From positions 124,001 to 188,000 of the forward strand of contig NZ_JBAVHX010000022.1 of NCBI RefSeq assembly GCF_049686335.1: a DNA stretch of 64,000 nt, given 5' to 3'. The notes under the pieces are model-generated. The model was not told the DNA's origin. It worked only from the letters and a program-made list of their open reading frames with translations, and did not search any database. Origin of the DNA: Buttiauxella sp049686335. GTDB taxonomy: Bacteria; Pseudomonadota; Gammaproteobacteria; Enterobacterales; Enterobacteriaceae. Shown here piece by piece: positions 42,840-52,063 of this stretch. Position 1 is the first letter of the stretch; each line of letters begins with the position of its first letter. The position numbers were made by a program, and so were the translations under genes.

Positions 42840-45359
42840 ATGGAAAAACATCACTGGTTAAGCCTTTGCTTACTGGGCGGATGGGCATTGCCATTCGTCT
42901 CACAGGCCGAAAGCTATACCTTCGACGATGCCTTATTGTTGGGGAGCGATTACGGGCAAGGGCTTGCACGCTTCAACAGCGAGGCTTCGGTGGCACCGGG
43001 TCAGTATCTGGTGGATATCTGGCTAAACGGACGTTTTATCGCCCGTGAAGGCGTGATGTTTCGTAGTGAAGGCGAGGATGTGACGCCTTGTTTGCCGCTG
43101 GCTTTTTATGAACAAAATGGTGTGCTGCCATTGAGCACGCCCTCCAGTGAAAACTGTTTAAGCCCCGCAAAACGCGTCGCAGGGGCAAGTTATATCTTTG
43201 ATAACGCGGTATTACGGCTGGATGTTGCCATCCCCCAGGCTGAAATGGTGCAGGTGCCGCACGATTACGTTGCCCCCGAGCAGTGGCAGGCGGGTGAAAG
43301 CCTGCTGTTCACCAATTACAACAGTAATTTTTATTACAGTGACGCGGGTGGAAGCCAGAGCGAGTACGGCTGGTTGGGGCTGACAGCGGGCATTAACTTT
43401 GGTTTGTGGCAGATGCGCCAGCAATCCTCCGCAAGCTATAGCCGTTATGGGGATAAAAAACGTTACCAGTGGGATAACTTACAAACCTGGCTACAACGCC
43501 CGGTTGCGGCGCTGCAAAGCACCCTGAGCGCCGGGCAAAGTTACAGTGGTGGCAGCCTGTTTAGCAGTATGGCGTTTACTGGCGTCAAACTGGAAACCGA
43601 CCAGCGGATGTGGCCGCAATCCCGCCAGGGATACGCACCCGAAATTCGCGGTACCGCGGCAAGTGCGGCGCGTGTGGTGGTCAGCCAGAACGGGCGCACG
43701 TTGTACCAAACCAACGTGGCGCAGGGTCCGTTTGTGATTAACGATCTTGCCAGCACGGCCTGGCAAGGAGATTTGCAGGTTGATGTGATTGAAGCCAACG
43801 GCAGCCGCAGCCAGTTTACGGTGCCGTTTTCCGCTCTGCCGCTCTCTTTGCGCCCTGGCGTCTGGCGTTATAACGCGGTTATCGGGCGAGCGCGTGATTA
43901 CAATACCGATGACAACTGGTTCGGTGATTTCACTCTTGAACGCGGGATTGCCAACAGCCTGACGGCTAACGGCGGGGTTCGACTGGGGAAAGAGTACGTT
44001 TCCACCGTTCTGGGTGGCGTCTGGGCATCGGAACTTGGGGCGATTGGCGCGGATGTGACGGCGTCATCCGCACAGCTCCCGGATGGCAAACAAACCGGCT
44101 GGCGAACCCAGCTTTCCTGGAGCCGTTCATTTAGCGCAACCGGCACCAATGTGTCGCTGGCGGGCTATCGATATTCCACCGCCGGATACCGTGATTTCAG
44201 TGATGTGCTGGGCGAACGAAATGTCGCTAAAGACAGTGACGTCTGGCGTTCGGATACGCTTTCGCAGCGCAACCAGTTTATCGCCACCGTTAACCAGCAG
44301 CTGGGTAGTTATGGCTCGATATGGCTTTCCGGTTCGGTGAGCGATTACTACGGCGAGCGTGGGCGCAATACGCAGCTTCAGTTTGGTTATGCCAATCAGT
44401 GGCGGCAAATAAGCTACAACCTGGCTGCAAGTCGCCAGCAAACATTCTGGCGTGATACCACGCGACGGGCAGATGGACTGCCAGGGCAGAATGCCAGACA
44501 CGGGCAGACGGAAAATATTGTCACGCTGACCTTCTCCGTACCGCTAACGTTTGGTGAACGCGAAGATTATCTCTCGCTTTCCGCCAGCCACAGCAAAAAC
44601 AGTGGCACGAGTTATCAGGCATCACTGGCGGGCTCCATCAGTGAGGACGATAGCGCAAGCTATGCCGTCTCAGCGGGATACCAGAACAATTCGGGCGAGG
44701 CTGCACAAAAGAACTGGAGCGCCTCGCTGCAAAAAATGACCTCATTTGGCACCCTGAATGGCAGCTATTCGCAGGCAGAAAACTACAAGCAATGGTCCGG
44801 TGGAATGCGGGGTGCAGCGGTGGTGCATCGCGGCGGTGTCACGGCTGGGCCGTGGCTTGGCGATACCTTCGCGCTGGTGGAAGCAAAAGGCGCCGAAGGG
44901 GCTCGCGTCAGTAATGGTCAGGGGGCCGCCATCAACGCTCAAGGCTTCGCGCTTGTGCCGTCGCTAACGCCCTATCGTTTTAACAATGTTCAGTTAGACA
45001 CCCGTAATATGGCGGCCGACATTGAGCTTGAGGATAATCAGCAGCGCGTTGCGCCGTATGCCGGGGCCGCGGTGAAGATATCGTTCTCAACTATAAAAGG
45101 GACCGCGGCGTTGATTGATGTCACATCACGCCGTGGTTCGCTCCCTCAAGGGGCGGAAGTCTTCGATGAAGATAATCAAGTCGTCGGGATGGTCGGGCAG
45201 GCTAATCAGGTGTATGCCCGTTTACCGGCAACGCAAGGACAGTTGACCGTGCGTTGGGGCGCGGGCCCTGACGAAAGCTGCGTTTTTCAATATCAGTTAA
45301 CCGATGACCAACCTCAGCGGGCGATAATCGCGCTGACTGCTCAATGTTCGGATGCGTAA
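42840..45359 (+). CDS. Outer-membrane fimbrial usher
   Basis: 839 residues from ATG 42840 (MEKHHWLSLCLLGG), with GGGAAG 7 nt upstream. A signal peptide (ending SQA), the N-terminal chaperone-binding domain (YTFDDALLLGSDYGQGLARFNSE), a large beta-barrel with plug, and two C-terminal domains are recognisable. The usher signatures GPFVINDLASTAWQGDLQVDVIEANGSRSQFTVPFSALPLSLRPG and, near the end, LPQGAEVFDEDNQVVGMVGQANQVYAR are clear. A Cys pair is present at the C-terminus (DESCVF...TAQCSDA). Forms the secretion pore for pilus assembly. Confidence 0.95.
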   Translation: MEKHHWLSLCLLGGWALPFVSQAESYTFDDALLLGSDYGQGLARFNSEASVAPGQYLVDIWLNGRFIAREGVMFRSEGEDVTPCLPLAFYEQNGVLPLSTPSSENCLSPAKRVAGASYIFDNAVLRLDVAIPQAEMVQVPHDYVAPEQWQAGESLLFTNYNSNFYYSDAGGSQSEYGWLGLTAGINFGLWQMRQQSSASYSRYGDKKRYQWDNLQTWLQRPVAALQSTLSAGQSYSGGSLFSSMAFTGVKLETDQRMWPQSRQGYAPEIRGTAASAARVVVSQNGRTLYQTNVAQGPFVINDLASTAWQGDLQVDVIEANGSRSQFTVPFSALPLSLRPGVWRYNAVIGRARDYNTDDNWFGDFTLERGIANSLTANGGVRLGKEYVSTVLGGVWASELGAIGADVTASSAQLPDGKQTGWRTQLSWSRSFSATGTNVSLAGYRYSTAGYRDFSDVLGERNVAKDSDVWRSDTLSQRNQFIATVNQQLGSYGSIWLSGSVSDYYGERGRNTQLQFGYANQWRQISYNLAASRQQTFWRDTTRRADGLPGQNARHGQTENIVTLTFSVPLTFGEREDYLSLSASHSKNSGTSYQASLAGSISEDDSASYAVSAGYQNNSGEAAQKNWSASLQKMTSFGTLNGSYSQAENYKQWSGGMRGAAVVHRGGVTAGPWLGDTFALVEAKGAEGARVSNGQGAAINAQGFALVPSLTPYRFNNVQLDTRNMAADIELEDNQQRVAPYAGAAVKISFSTIKGTAALIDVTSRRGSLPQGAEVFDEDNQVVGMVGQANQVYARLPATQGQLTVRWGAGPDESCVFQYQLTDDQPQRAIIALTAQCSDA

Positions 45360-45371
45360 GGAAACCAATAA

Positions 45372-46718
45372 GTGAAAACCAGGACAACACTCGCGTTCGG
45401 CCTACTGATGATGTTAAGCGCCACGGGACAGGCGGCATGTGAATACATTATTGAGCCGTATACCGGTGCGAACAGTCAGTTCGGTTCACATCGCCTGAGT
45501 TCGGCCAGTGATGGCAAAACCAGTCGATGGCGCGGTAACGGTGGAGCAGATGGCTGGAACGGGCAACTGACCGGCGTGAGCAAATCGATTGATGTCAGCA
45601 GCAATAATATTTTCCAGCCTCCCGGAACGATACTCGCAGCAGGCGGAGGGATCCCGTTTACCCAATATGCGCGCAAAGGTGGATGGGATCCTGAAATGGT
45701 ATTTTTCCGCTGTACGCCGGATACCGCAGGCCAGCTTTACCAGGCGTTTTCCACCAACGGCGATGACGTCTATGCCGGGTGGTATGAAGCGCAAGATGTG
45801 CCGGGGGCTTATCTGACCCATGCCAAAAATGTCGCGCTGCGCATTACGCTAGAAGCGACCGGGCAGGTATTCACGGATATCTGGCAGCAGGTGGCAATGA
45901 CCAACTTTGATACGGATAAAGACGGTAATTTTTTAATTAAAGCCAAAAATTTTTCGCCGATTCGTGTGGAGCTGATTAAAACAGCGGATACGCGATATTT
46001 TGCAAACGCGTATGCGACATACACGTTTGCCGGGGTAAACCCCAATGCTTATGTTGTGTTTCGCGGCCCAGGACTGGAGTCGAATGGCATCAAAGTGGGG
46101 CAGGTGCATCGGGGTGGTAACTGGGCTGGCTGGTATGGCGACTGGCCGTCGGTGATAAGCCTTTACAATAATGGGATTACCGTGCGTCGCGGGGCGATTT
46201 GCCAGGTGACCCATTTCACGCCTTTTGTGCAATTACCGGGAATCAGTGCCGTGGATATCAGAGCAGGGCGCAGCGTCAGCGCACCTTTTTCGCTGGAATT
46301 TGCTTGCGAATCCAACGTCATTTCCGGCGTGGTCACCAACAAGCAGAACGTTGCACTCGGATTTTTGGCTCCGGTGGCGAACGTCCTGGCCGCGCAAAAA
46401 TATGGCCTGACCAGCGGGAGTGCGGTGACTCATTTACTTGATGATGCTTACGGCGCGCCGGGCCAGGCGCGGGGCGTTGGCGTCAGGATATTGCGCAACG
46501 GGACCCCGATGAACTTCCTCACCTCCGATGTTGGTGGAACAGGCACAAGCGCAGGTTGGGTGCCAGTGCTGGGTGGCGCTCAGGTCAAAACCGGAACCCA
46601 AAGCGGTGTTGATAGTTACCACGAGACATTTGAAGCGCATCTTGAGCGTTTCTCAAGCGATCAACTGCAAACAGGGAGATATCAGGCTCATGCCCAAATC
46701 CTTATGCGTCTGCAGTAG
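45372..46718 (+). CDS. Fimbrial tip adhesin
   Basis: 448 residues from GTG 45372 with AAGGA overlapping the usher stop. Signal peptide MKTRTTLAFGLLMMLSATGQA. The long N-terminal half, rich in Gly, Trp and Asn (TSRWRGNGGADGWNGQLTG; HRGGNWAGWYGDWPS), is probably the receptor-binding domain. The C-terminal ~170 residues look like a pilin domain with its own Cys pair (GAICQVTHF...EFACESN) and end in the pilin-like strand YQAHAQILMRLQ. This two-domain form fits tip adhesins such as FimH or YehA. Receptor unknown. Its last 29 bp overlap the next gene. Confidence 0.9.
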   Translation: MKTRTTLAFGLLMMLSATGQAACEYIIEPYTGANSQFGSHRLSSASDGKTSRWRGNGGADGWNGQLTGVSKSIDVSSNNIFQPPGTILAAGGGIPFTQYARKGGWDPEMVFFRCTPDTAGQLYQAFSTNGDDVYAGWYEAQDVPGAYLTHAKNVALRITLEATGQVFTDIWQQVAMTNFDTDKDGNFLIKAKNFSPIRVELIKTADTRYFANAYATYTFAGVNPNAYVVFRGPGLESNGIKVGQVHRGGNWAGWYGDWPSVISLYNNGITVRRGAICQVTHFTPFVQLPGISAVDIRAGRSVSAPFSLEFACESNVISGVVTNKQNVALGFLAPVANVLAAQKYGLTSGSAVTHLLDDAYGAPGQARGVGVRILRNGTPMNFLTSDVGGTGTSAGWVPVLGGAQVKTGTQSGVDSYHETFEAHLERFSSDQLQTGRYQAHAQILMRLQ

Positions 46719-47391
46719 GCTGCTGTTTTTATGGCTTTGGTTAGCCTTGCCCGCTCATGCGGTGGTGAATTTGAGTGCTACGCGAGTAGTCTTTGACAAG
46801 GGCGCGGCGACCCAATCCATTACGCTTGCGAACAGTGCTGATTATCCGGTAATGGTGCAGGCCTGGATTGACGATGGCGACCCTCAAGGCATTCCGCAAA
46901 CGGCCGAATCGCCGTTTGTTGTACTGCCGCCTGTTTTTCGTCTGGCGCCGCTTGAACAGCGTTCTCTCCGGCTGCTCACCAGCGGTAAAGGTTTGCCTGC
47001 CGATCGTGAATCGCTGTTTTGGCTCAATATTTATGAGATCCCGCCTAATCAGCCTGTGGCGCAAAGTGAAAAAATCCTGCTGGCGTTTCGTACGCAGCTA
47101 AAGGTGTTCTGGCGTCCAGCGGGAGTCGGGAAGTTGACTCAAGAGGCGGGGAAGCAATTACGATTTACGCGCTCAAGTGAGGGGTTGACGGTATCCAACC
47201 CTTCACCCTGGAATATCTCTTTGGCGCAGGTGAATATGGCTGGCTATTCTGCTACGGGAATAACCTTAAAACCTTTTTCACAGCAGCCTCTCTTTACGTT
47301 TAATAAGGTAGATTTACAGGACGGTGTAGTAAAATTTGTCATAATTAACGATGAGGGAAATCAGTGGGGTTATGCTTTGTCGATTAAGTAA
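46690..47391 (+). CDS. Periplasmic fimbrial chaperone (second)
   Basis: 233 residues from ATG 46690 (MPKSLCVCSRLLFLWLWLALPAHA, signal peptide), inside the end of the adhesin gene. The PapD-like chaperone motifs are complete: VVNLSATRVVFDKGAATQSITLANSADYPVMVQAWIDDG, PFVVLPPVFRLAPLEQRSLRL, SLFWLNIYEIPP and LKVFWRPAG. Compared with the first chaperone it is clearly homologous but diverged. The coupling to the adhesin suggests that it serves that subunit, while the first serves the pilin; this division is inference. Confidence 0.93.
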   Translation: MPKSLCVCSRLLFLWLWLALPAHAVVNLSATRVVFDKGAATQSITLANSADYPVMVQAWIDDGDPQGIPQTAESPFVVLPPVFRLAPLEQRSLRLLTSGKGLPADRESLFWLNIYEIPPNQPVAQSEKILLAFRTQLKVFWRPAGVGKLTQEAGKQLRFTRSSEGLTVSNPSPWNISLAQVNMAGYSATGITLKPFSQQPLFTFNKVDLQDGVVKFVIINDEGNQWGYALSIK

Positions 47392-47443
47392 AAGGATCTA
47401 ATCAGTCTTTTATACCCCCTGGTCTGAATGCGTAAGGAATAAC

Positions 47444-48232
47444 GTGAATAAACAAATTATCCTGAATGGCGTGGCGGCCTTTCTACCTGAAAAACACAGG
47501 ATTATCGCTATTAATAGCGACCAGCCACCTCTGTCTCTGAGTATACCGGCGAGCAGATGCCTGGCATTATTGATTAATCATCAAGGGGAAGTGGTTCTTC
47601 GGGAACATTTTTTCCACGAAGTATGGGTGAGTAATGGAGCCCAGGTGACTAATAATACCTTTTACCAAAACATTTCCCTTTTGCGTCGGGCATTTAAAGA
47701 GTTTGGCCTCAATGAGGATTATATCGTTACCGTCCCAAAGGTCGGCGTCAAACTTGAAAATACGTTGAAAATAACCCGCAGTGAAGAAGGTACAAAGATT
47801 GTTTCGGAGCAACCACAACTTTCTACGCCTGTGCAAACACCACCGCGTAAGGTGGTGCGCCGTTTGCCTGCTTCGCTGATTAAGGGATGGCCTGGTGCAA
47901 GTGCGCTGGTGTTCGTGCTCTGTGTAGGTGGGGCATTTTTAACCTGGCACGCGAGTATGGATAACCGTTTTGCAGAATTTAAACCGTTAATTACTCCGGG
48001 TAACTGTAGTTATTTTGTTAATCCCGATACGACTGACTTTAAAAAACATCGCTTATATGCGCGTGATTTTAAAATGAATTGTGAAAATTATAAATATGTC
48101 TATTTAACGGCGTATAACAATTTCGCTCGTTTTTCTGCTGTGGCCTGTGAGCGTCCATTTAGTGCCTGGCGAGAAAATCACTGTGTCACACATTATGTTA
48201 TTACGGAAGATGGCAATGCGATTGACAAATAA
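47444..48232 (+). CDS. ToxR/CadC/MarT-like membrane-bound transcription regulator
   Basis: 262 residues from GTG 47444 with AAGGA 6 nt upstream. N-terminal OmpR-type winged-helix domain (about 10-105: SIPASRCLALLINHQGEVVLREHFFHEVW..., TNNTFYQNISLLRRAF, TVPKVGVKL). A Pro/Thr-rich linker follows, then one transmembrane helix (about 150-170) and a ~90-residue periplasmic domain with four Cys (GNCSYF, MNCENY, VACERP, NHCVTH). This is the build of ToxR, CadC and Salmonella MarT. It lies after the fimbrial operon in the same direction and overlaps the FidL-like gene, so it is a strong candidate regulator of the fimbriae. Confidence 0.9.
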   Translation: MNKQIILNGVAAFLPEKHRIIAINSDQPPLSLSIPASRCLALLINHQGEVVLREHFFHEVWVSNGAQVTNNTFYQNISLLRRAFKEFGLNEDYIVTVPKVGVKLENTLKITRSEEGTKIVSEQPQLSTPVQTPPRKVVRRLPASLIKGWPGASALVFVLCVGGAFLTWHASMDNRFAEFKPLITPGNCSYFVNPDTTDFKKHRLYARDFKMNCENYKYVYLTAYNNFARFSAVACERPFSAWRENHCVTHYVITEDGNAIDK

Positions 48233-48689
48233 TAAATCATGGTTATTAACTGGATTGTTACTCATCGCATCCACTATTGCGACGGTTAAGGGTTATCTGT
48301 ACTGGAAAAATACCCATTTTAGCTGCACCGGGGAATTAACCCTTCAACGTGAAGACAATATTGCCAATGTCACGATGCAATATGTTTTTAATGGTGACAC
48401 CGGAGCGGTGCTGCTGCGGGGTGAAGTGATATCGAACAATGCTCCGGTTGAACAAGTGAGTCAGAATATCTTTTTTGATTTTCAGCGTAAGGGAAATGAT
48501 TATTTTCTCATTTCAAAGTCAGTGACGGATTCAACCGGAAATCCAACTGACCTGCCATTATTAAAGAGAACCTTTCCGCTGTTCTATTTAGAACCTGATG
48601 CGAAGTTTTTTCTTAATATCAAGCAATTAACCGGCTCCAGCTGGCTTTTTACCACCAGCCGATCGCCTTCATTGTTTTGTAGTAAGTAA
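48216..48689 (+). CDS. FidL-like inner-membrane partner protein
   Basis: 157 residues from ATG 48216, with GGAAG 6 nt upstream; longer in-frame starts lie inside the regulator. One N-terminal transmembrane helix (about 9-30) and a periplasmic beta-rich domain (HFSCTGELTLQREDN..., VSQNIFFDFQRKGNDYFLISKSV, LFYLEPDAKFFLNIKQLTGSSWLF). Resembles FidL of Salmonella SPI-3, encoded next to MarT. By analogy with ToxS it may stabilise or modulate the periplasmic domain of the neighbouring regulator. It overlaps that gene by 17 bp. Function inferred. Confidence 0.82.
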   Translation: MRLTNNKSWLLTGLLLIASTIATVKGYLYWKNTHFSCTGELTLQREDNIANVTMQYVFNGDTGAVLLRGEVISNNAPVEQVSQNIFFDFQRKGNDYFLISKSVTDSTGNPTDLPLLKRTFPLFYLEPDAKFFLNIKQLTGSSWLFTTSRSPSLFCSK

Positions 48690-48693
48690 CCCA

Positions 48694-49593
48694 TCAACCC
48701 AATAGCGGGCAGTTTGGCGGCAGACGGCAGCTCAACGCATTGGTGCGAACATCAATGCGGAATTTCTGTCCCGTCAGCGGTTCGCCATCCAGGTTAAAGG
48801 TAATGTCGTGTGGGGCGGTGATCTCAAACCATGATGAACGCCCATCAATAATATTCGGGCTGTCGTCCGGGCGCGTCAGGGTATTAAAGATTGCTGGTAG
48901 CAGTTCTTCGCCGGTAAAAATGCGCAGCTCCAGCAGCCCGTCATTAATCAGCGCTTGTGGGCAAAGCTCTTGCCCACCGCCAGCCTGGCGGCCATTGCCA
49001 ATACCAATCACCAGTGCGTCGCCTTGCCACTCGAAACCTTCTCCGCGAATTTCGCATGTATCAGGTTTGAGCGTATCCATGCGAATCAGTCCATGAACAA
49101 AATAGGCGATGCCGCCGAGTGCGGCTTTCAGCTTTTCAGGCGTTTCGGTCGTAATACGGGTACCAAAACCGCCGGTAGCCATATTAATAAAGAAGGATGA
49201 TTCGTTCACCTGCACCAAATCTATCGCCACACCTTTGCCGACAATCGCCAGCTGTAGCGCTTTGTCTAACTCCTGCGGGATCCCGACACTTGTGGCGAAA
49301 TCGTTAGCGGTGCCTAAAGGCAAAATCCCCAACACCGGGCGGTTTTCAGGAGCAAGCTTTGCCAGCGCGGTGGCTACTTCGTTGATGGTGCCATCGCCGC
49401 CACCTGCGACCACTGTCGCCGCACCGATACGCGAGGCTTCTTCGACATAACGAACCGCATCCCCTTTTTCCCAGGTTACACGGATATGCAATGTGTAACC
49501 CTCCCCACGCAGGACTTCCACAGCGCTACGTAAGGTGTCGTTTTCTGCACCTTTACCGTTCAGGATAACAAGCGTTACTGGAAACTGCTCCAT
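48694..49593 (-). CDS. yegS: Lipid kinase YegS
   Basis: 299 residues, the same as E. coli YegS. Diacylglycerol/sphingosine kinase-like fold; E. coli YegS phosphorylates phosphatidylglycerol in vitro. The nucleotide loop GGDGTINEVATAL and PLGTANDFATSVGIP are the catalytic-domain signatures, near residues 65-105. The C-terminal beta domain ends in PHDITFNLDGEPLTGQKFRIDVRTNALSCRLPP. It converges on the FidL-like gene with a gap of only 4 bp. Confidence 0.97.
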   Translation of the reverse strand: MEQFPVTLVILNGKGAENDTLRSAVEVLRGEGYTLHIRVTWEKGDAVRYVEEASRIGAATVVAGGGDGTINEVATALAKLAPENRPVLGILPLGTANDFATSVGIPQELDKALQLAIVGKGVAIDLVQVNESSFFINMATGGFGTRITTETPEKLKAALGGIAYFVHGLIRMDTLKPDTCEIRGEGFEWQGDALVIGIGNGRQAGGGQELCPQALINDGLLELRIFTGEELLPAIFNTLTRPDDSPNIIDGRSSWFEITAPHDITFNLDGEPLTGQKFRIDVRTNALSCRLPPNCPLLG

Positions 49594-49683
49594 GGCATAC
49601 CTCAGGAAATGTAGTTGAATTCAAAGTGTACTGTATGCGTAGAGTTTACGGGTAAGAACGGGATGAGTCTGAGGGGTATAGCA

Positions 49684-49719
49684 AAAAAGAAGGCCTGCGA
49701 AAGGGAGATTTCACAGGCC
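49684..49719 (-). terminator. Intrinsic terminator of yegQ
   Basis: Read on the minus strand, GGCCTGTGAAA...TTTCGCAGGCC forms a long, nearly perfect hairpin, followed by TTCTTTTTT. It lies about 135 bp after the yegQ stop, within the yegS-yegQ gap. Confidence 0.8.
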
Positions 49720-49854
49720 AATGAGGTGGTTCGTGGATACAGCTAGCATTTATGGGTTATGTTTTTCAGCGCTGAGATAATAACCGCATCAAACGAAGCG
49801 GTATGTGATCGGTTTCTAAGAATTATCTCAACGCGAAAAAATAACGTAAATTAA

Positions 49855-51216
49855 CTATTTAGCGTGCGGATCACGCGAAGTCTGACCCGCTAAATTGCGC
49901 ATTAGCAGAGCATAATCCAGCGATACATCTTCCGGCACAGGCATCCATACCGTATGACCATCACCCGGCGCGACTTCAATCGGCTGCGCTTTGGTATTTT
50001 CCAGCACTTCGAGGGTAAACGTGACGTTCCCTTGAGGCGTCATCAACTCCAGGCTGTCGCCCAGCAGAAATTTATTCTTCACTTTTACCGCAGCCAGGTC
50101 GCCGCGACGTTCACCGGTAAACTCGCCGACAAACTGCTGAGTTTCCGAAACCGAGTGGCCGTAATCGTAATTCTGATACGCGTCGTGATTGTGACGGCGT
50201 AGGAAACCTTCGGTGTAACCGCGATGCGCCAGGCCTTCGAGCGTGGTCAAAAGCGTTGGGTCGAATGGCTTACCGGCAGCAGCATCATCAATCGCACGGC
50301 GGTAGACCTGTGCGGTACGGGCACAGTAATAATAAGATTTGGTACGACCTTCGATTTTCAGCGAGTGCACGCCCATTTTGGTCAGGCGTTCAACGTGTTC
50401 AATGGCTCGCAGATCTTTCGAGTTCATAATGTAAGTGCCGTGTTCGTCTTCGAACGCGGTCATATATTCGCCAGGACGTTTGGCTTCTTCCATCATAAAT
50501 ACTTTGTCGGTCGGCGCCCCTGCGCCAAGCGTAGGCTCGATGTTCTGCACCGGAATAGGCTCATGAAGATGGACGATATTGCCCACATCATCTTCTTTGC
50601 CTTCTTCGACTTTATATTCCCAGCGGCAGGCGTTAGTGCAGGTGCCCTGGTTTGGATCGCGTTTGTTGATATAACCCGACAGCAGGCAGCGGCCAGAGTA
50701 GGCCATGCACAAGGCACCGTGGACGAAGATTTCCAGCTCCATATCCGGCACTTGTTCGCGTACTTCTGCAATCTCTTCAAGGGAAAGTTCGCGGGAAAGG
50801 ATCACGCGGGTCAGCCCCATTTGTTTCCAGAACTTCACCGTCGCCCAGTTTACGGCGTTAGCCTGTACGGAAAGGTGAACATCCATCTCAGGGAAGGCTT
50901 CACGCACCATCATGATAAGACCCGGGTCAGACATAATCAGCGCATCCGGGCCCATATCGATAACCGGTTTCAGGTCACGAATAAAGGTCTTCAGCTTGGC
51001 ATTGTGTGGGGCAATGTTGACGACCACGTAGAATTTTTTACCCAGCTCATGGGCTTCATTAATGCCAAGCTGTAAATTTTCGTGATTGAATTCGTTATTA
51101 CGTACACGCAGGCTGTAACGCGGTTGTCCCGCGTAGACCGCATCGGCGCCATAAGCGAAGGCGTAACGCATATTTTTCAGCGTTCCGGCTGGCGAAAGGA
51201 GTTCTGGTTTAAACAT
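49855..51216 (-). CDS. trhP: tRNA 5-hydroxyuridine modification protein TrhP (YegQ)
   Basis: 453 residues from ATG 51216 (MFKPELLSPAGTLKNMRYAFAYGADAVYAG), identical in length to E. coli YegQ. Peptidase U32 family; in E. coli YegQ (TrhP) is needed for prephenate-dependent 5-hydroxylation of U34 in tRNAs. Visible: the Cys-rich signature EIFVHGALCMAYSGRCLLSGYINKRDPNQGTCTNACRW, which would ligate an Fe-S cluster, and SLKIEGRTKSYYYCARTAQVYRRAID. The next gene upstream on the same strand is baeR. Confidence 0.95.
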   Translation of the reverse strand: MFKPELLSPAGTLKNMRYAFAYGADAVYAGQPRYSLRVRNNEFNHENLQLGINEAHELGKKFYVVVNIAPHNAKLKTFIRDLKPVIDMGPDALIMSDPGLIMMVREAFPEMDVHLSVQANAVNWATVKFWKQMGLTRVILSRELSLEEIAEVREQVPDMELEIFVHGALCMAYSGRCLLSGYINKRDPNQGTCTNACRWEYKVEEGKEDDVGNIVHLHEPIPVQNIEPTLGAGAPTDKVFMMEEAKRPGEYMTAFEDEHGTYIMNSKDLRAIEHVERLTKMGVHSLKIEGRTKSYYYCARTAQVYRRAIDDAAAGKPFDPTLLTTLEGLAHRGYTEGFLRRHNHDAYQNYDYGHSVSETQQFVGEFTGERRGDLAAVKVKNKFLLGDSLELMTPQGNVTFTLEVLENTKAQPIEVAPGDGHTVWMPVPEDVSLDYALLMRNLAGQTSRDPHAK

Positions 51217-51340
51217 GGGGTTCTCGTTGTCTGATTTCAGGTCAGAAACCACCGCATACTGTGCGGTGGTTTGAAAGCGTGTGACTAAGCCACAATTTTA
51301 GGGCGGGAATTATAGCGCCAATAAGTTCCTGAAACCACCT

Positions 51341-52063
51341 TTACGCAATCCGGCAGGCGTCTGCTTCCCAGCGATAACCCACACCATACACGGCACGGAT
51401 AAACGACTGTTCTTCGTCGAGAGATTCCAGTTTGCGACGCAGGTTTTTGATATGGCTATCAATTGTGCGGTCAGTCACTACACGGTAATCATCATAAAGC
51501 TGGTTCAGCAGTTGTTCGCGTGAAAACACTTTGCCCGGTTCGTGGGAAAGTGTTTTGAGCAGACGAAACTCAGCGGGCGTTAAATCCAGCAGTTTGTCAC
51601 GCCAGCTGGCCTGGAAACGACTTTCATCGATAATCAGTGGACTGATTTCATCGGCAGGAATGGGATCGCGCTGGCGTTTGCAGCGACGCAAAATAGTTTT
51701 GACGCGCGCCACCACTTCACGCGGACTATAAGGTTTGCAGATGTAATCATCGGCACCTATTTCCAGCCCTAACAGACGGTCGATCTCTTCGATTTTGGCC
51801 GTCACCATCACAATGGGGATTTCAGAGAATCGGCGGATCTCGCGGCATAATGTCAGGCCATCGGTGCCTGGCAGCATCAAATCGAGCAGGATCAGATCCG
51901 GCGGCGTCTGGCGCACAAACGCCAGCACTTTATCGCCGTGGGTGATCAGTTCTGGCGCGTAACCCGCAGCGCGTAAGTAATCAATCAGCAACTGCCCAAG
52001 CTTAGGCTCGTCTTCAACAATTAAGATGCGCGGTGTGTTTTCGTCAATGGGTAATTCGGTCAT
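51341..52063 (-). CDS. baeR: Response regulator BaeR
   Basis: 240 residues, the E. coli length. OmpR/PhoB family: receiver with phosphorylation site D61 (LILLDLMLPGTDG) and K in ICKPYSPREV, then a C-terminal winged helix (about 135-235: DLTPAEFRLLKTLSHEPGKVFSREQLL, TDRTIDSHIKNLRRKL, VYGVGYRWE). With BaeS it responds to envelope stress and activates mdtABCD, acrD and spy in E. coli. It overlaps the end of baeS by 4 bp; last gene of the mdt-bae operon. Confidence 0.98.
   Translation of the reverse strand: MTELPIDENTPRILIVEDEPKLGQLLIDYLRAAGYAPELITHGDKVLAFVRQTPPDLILLDLMLPGTDGLTLCREIRRFSEIPIVMVTAKIEEIDRLLGLEIGADDYICKPYSPREVVARVKTILRRCKRQRDPIPADEISPLIIDESRFQASWRDKLLDLTPAEFRLLKTLSHEPGKVFSREQLLNQLYDDYRVVTDRTIDSHIKNLRRKLESLDEEQSFIRAVYGVGYRWEADACRIA

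Noticed and set aside
50224..51075. 283-codon plus-strand frame opposite yegQ
   Set aside because: Antisense to a complete, conserved trhP gene; no start signals.
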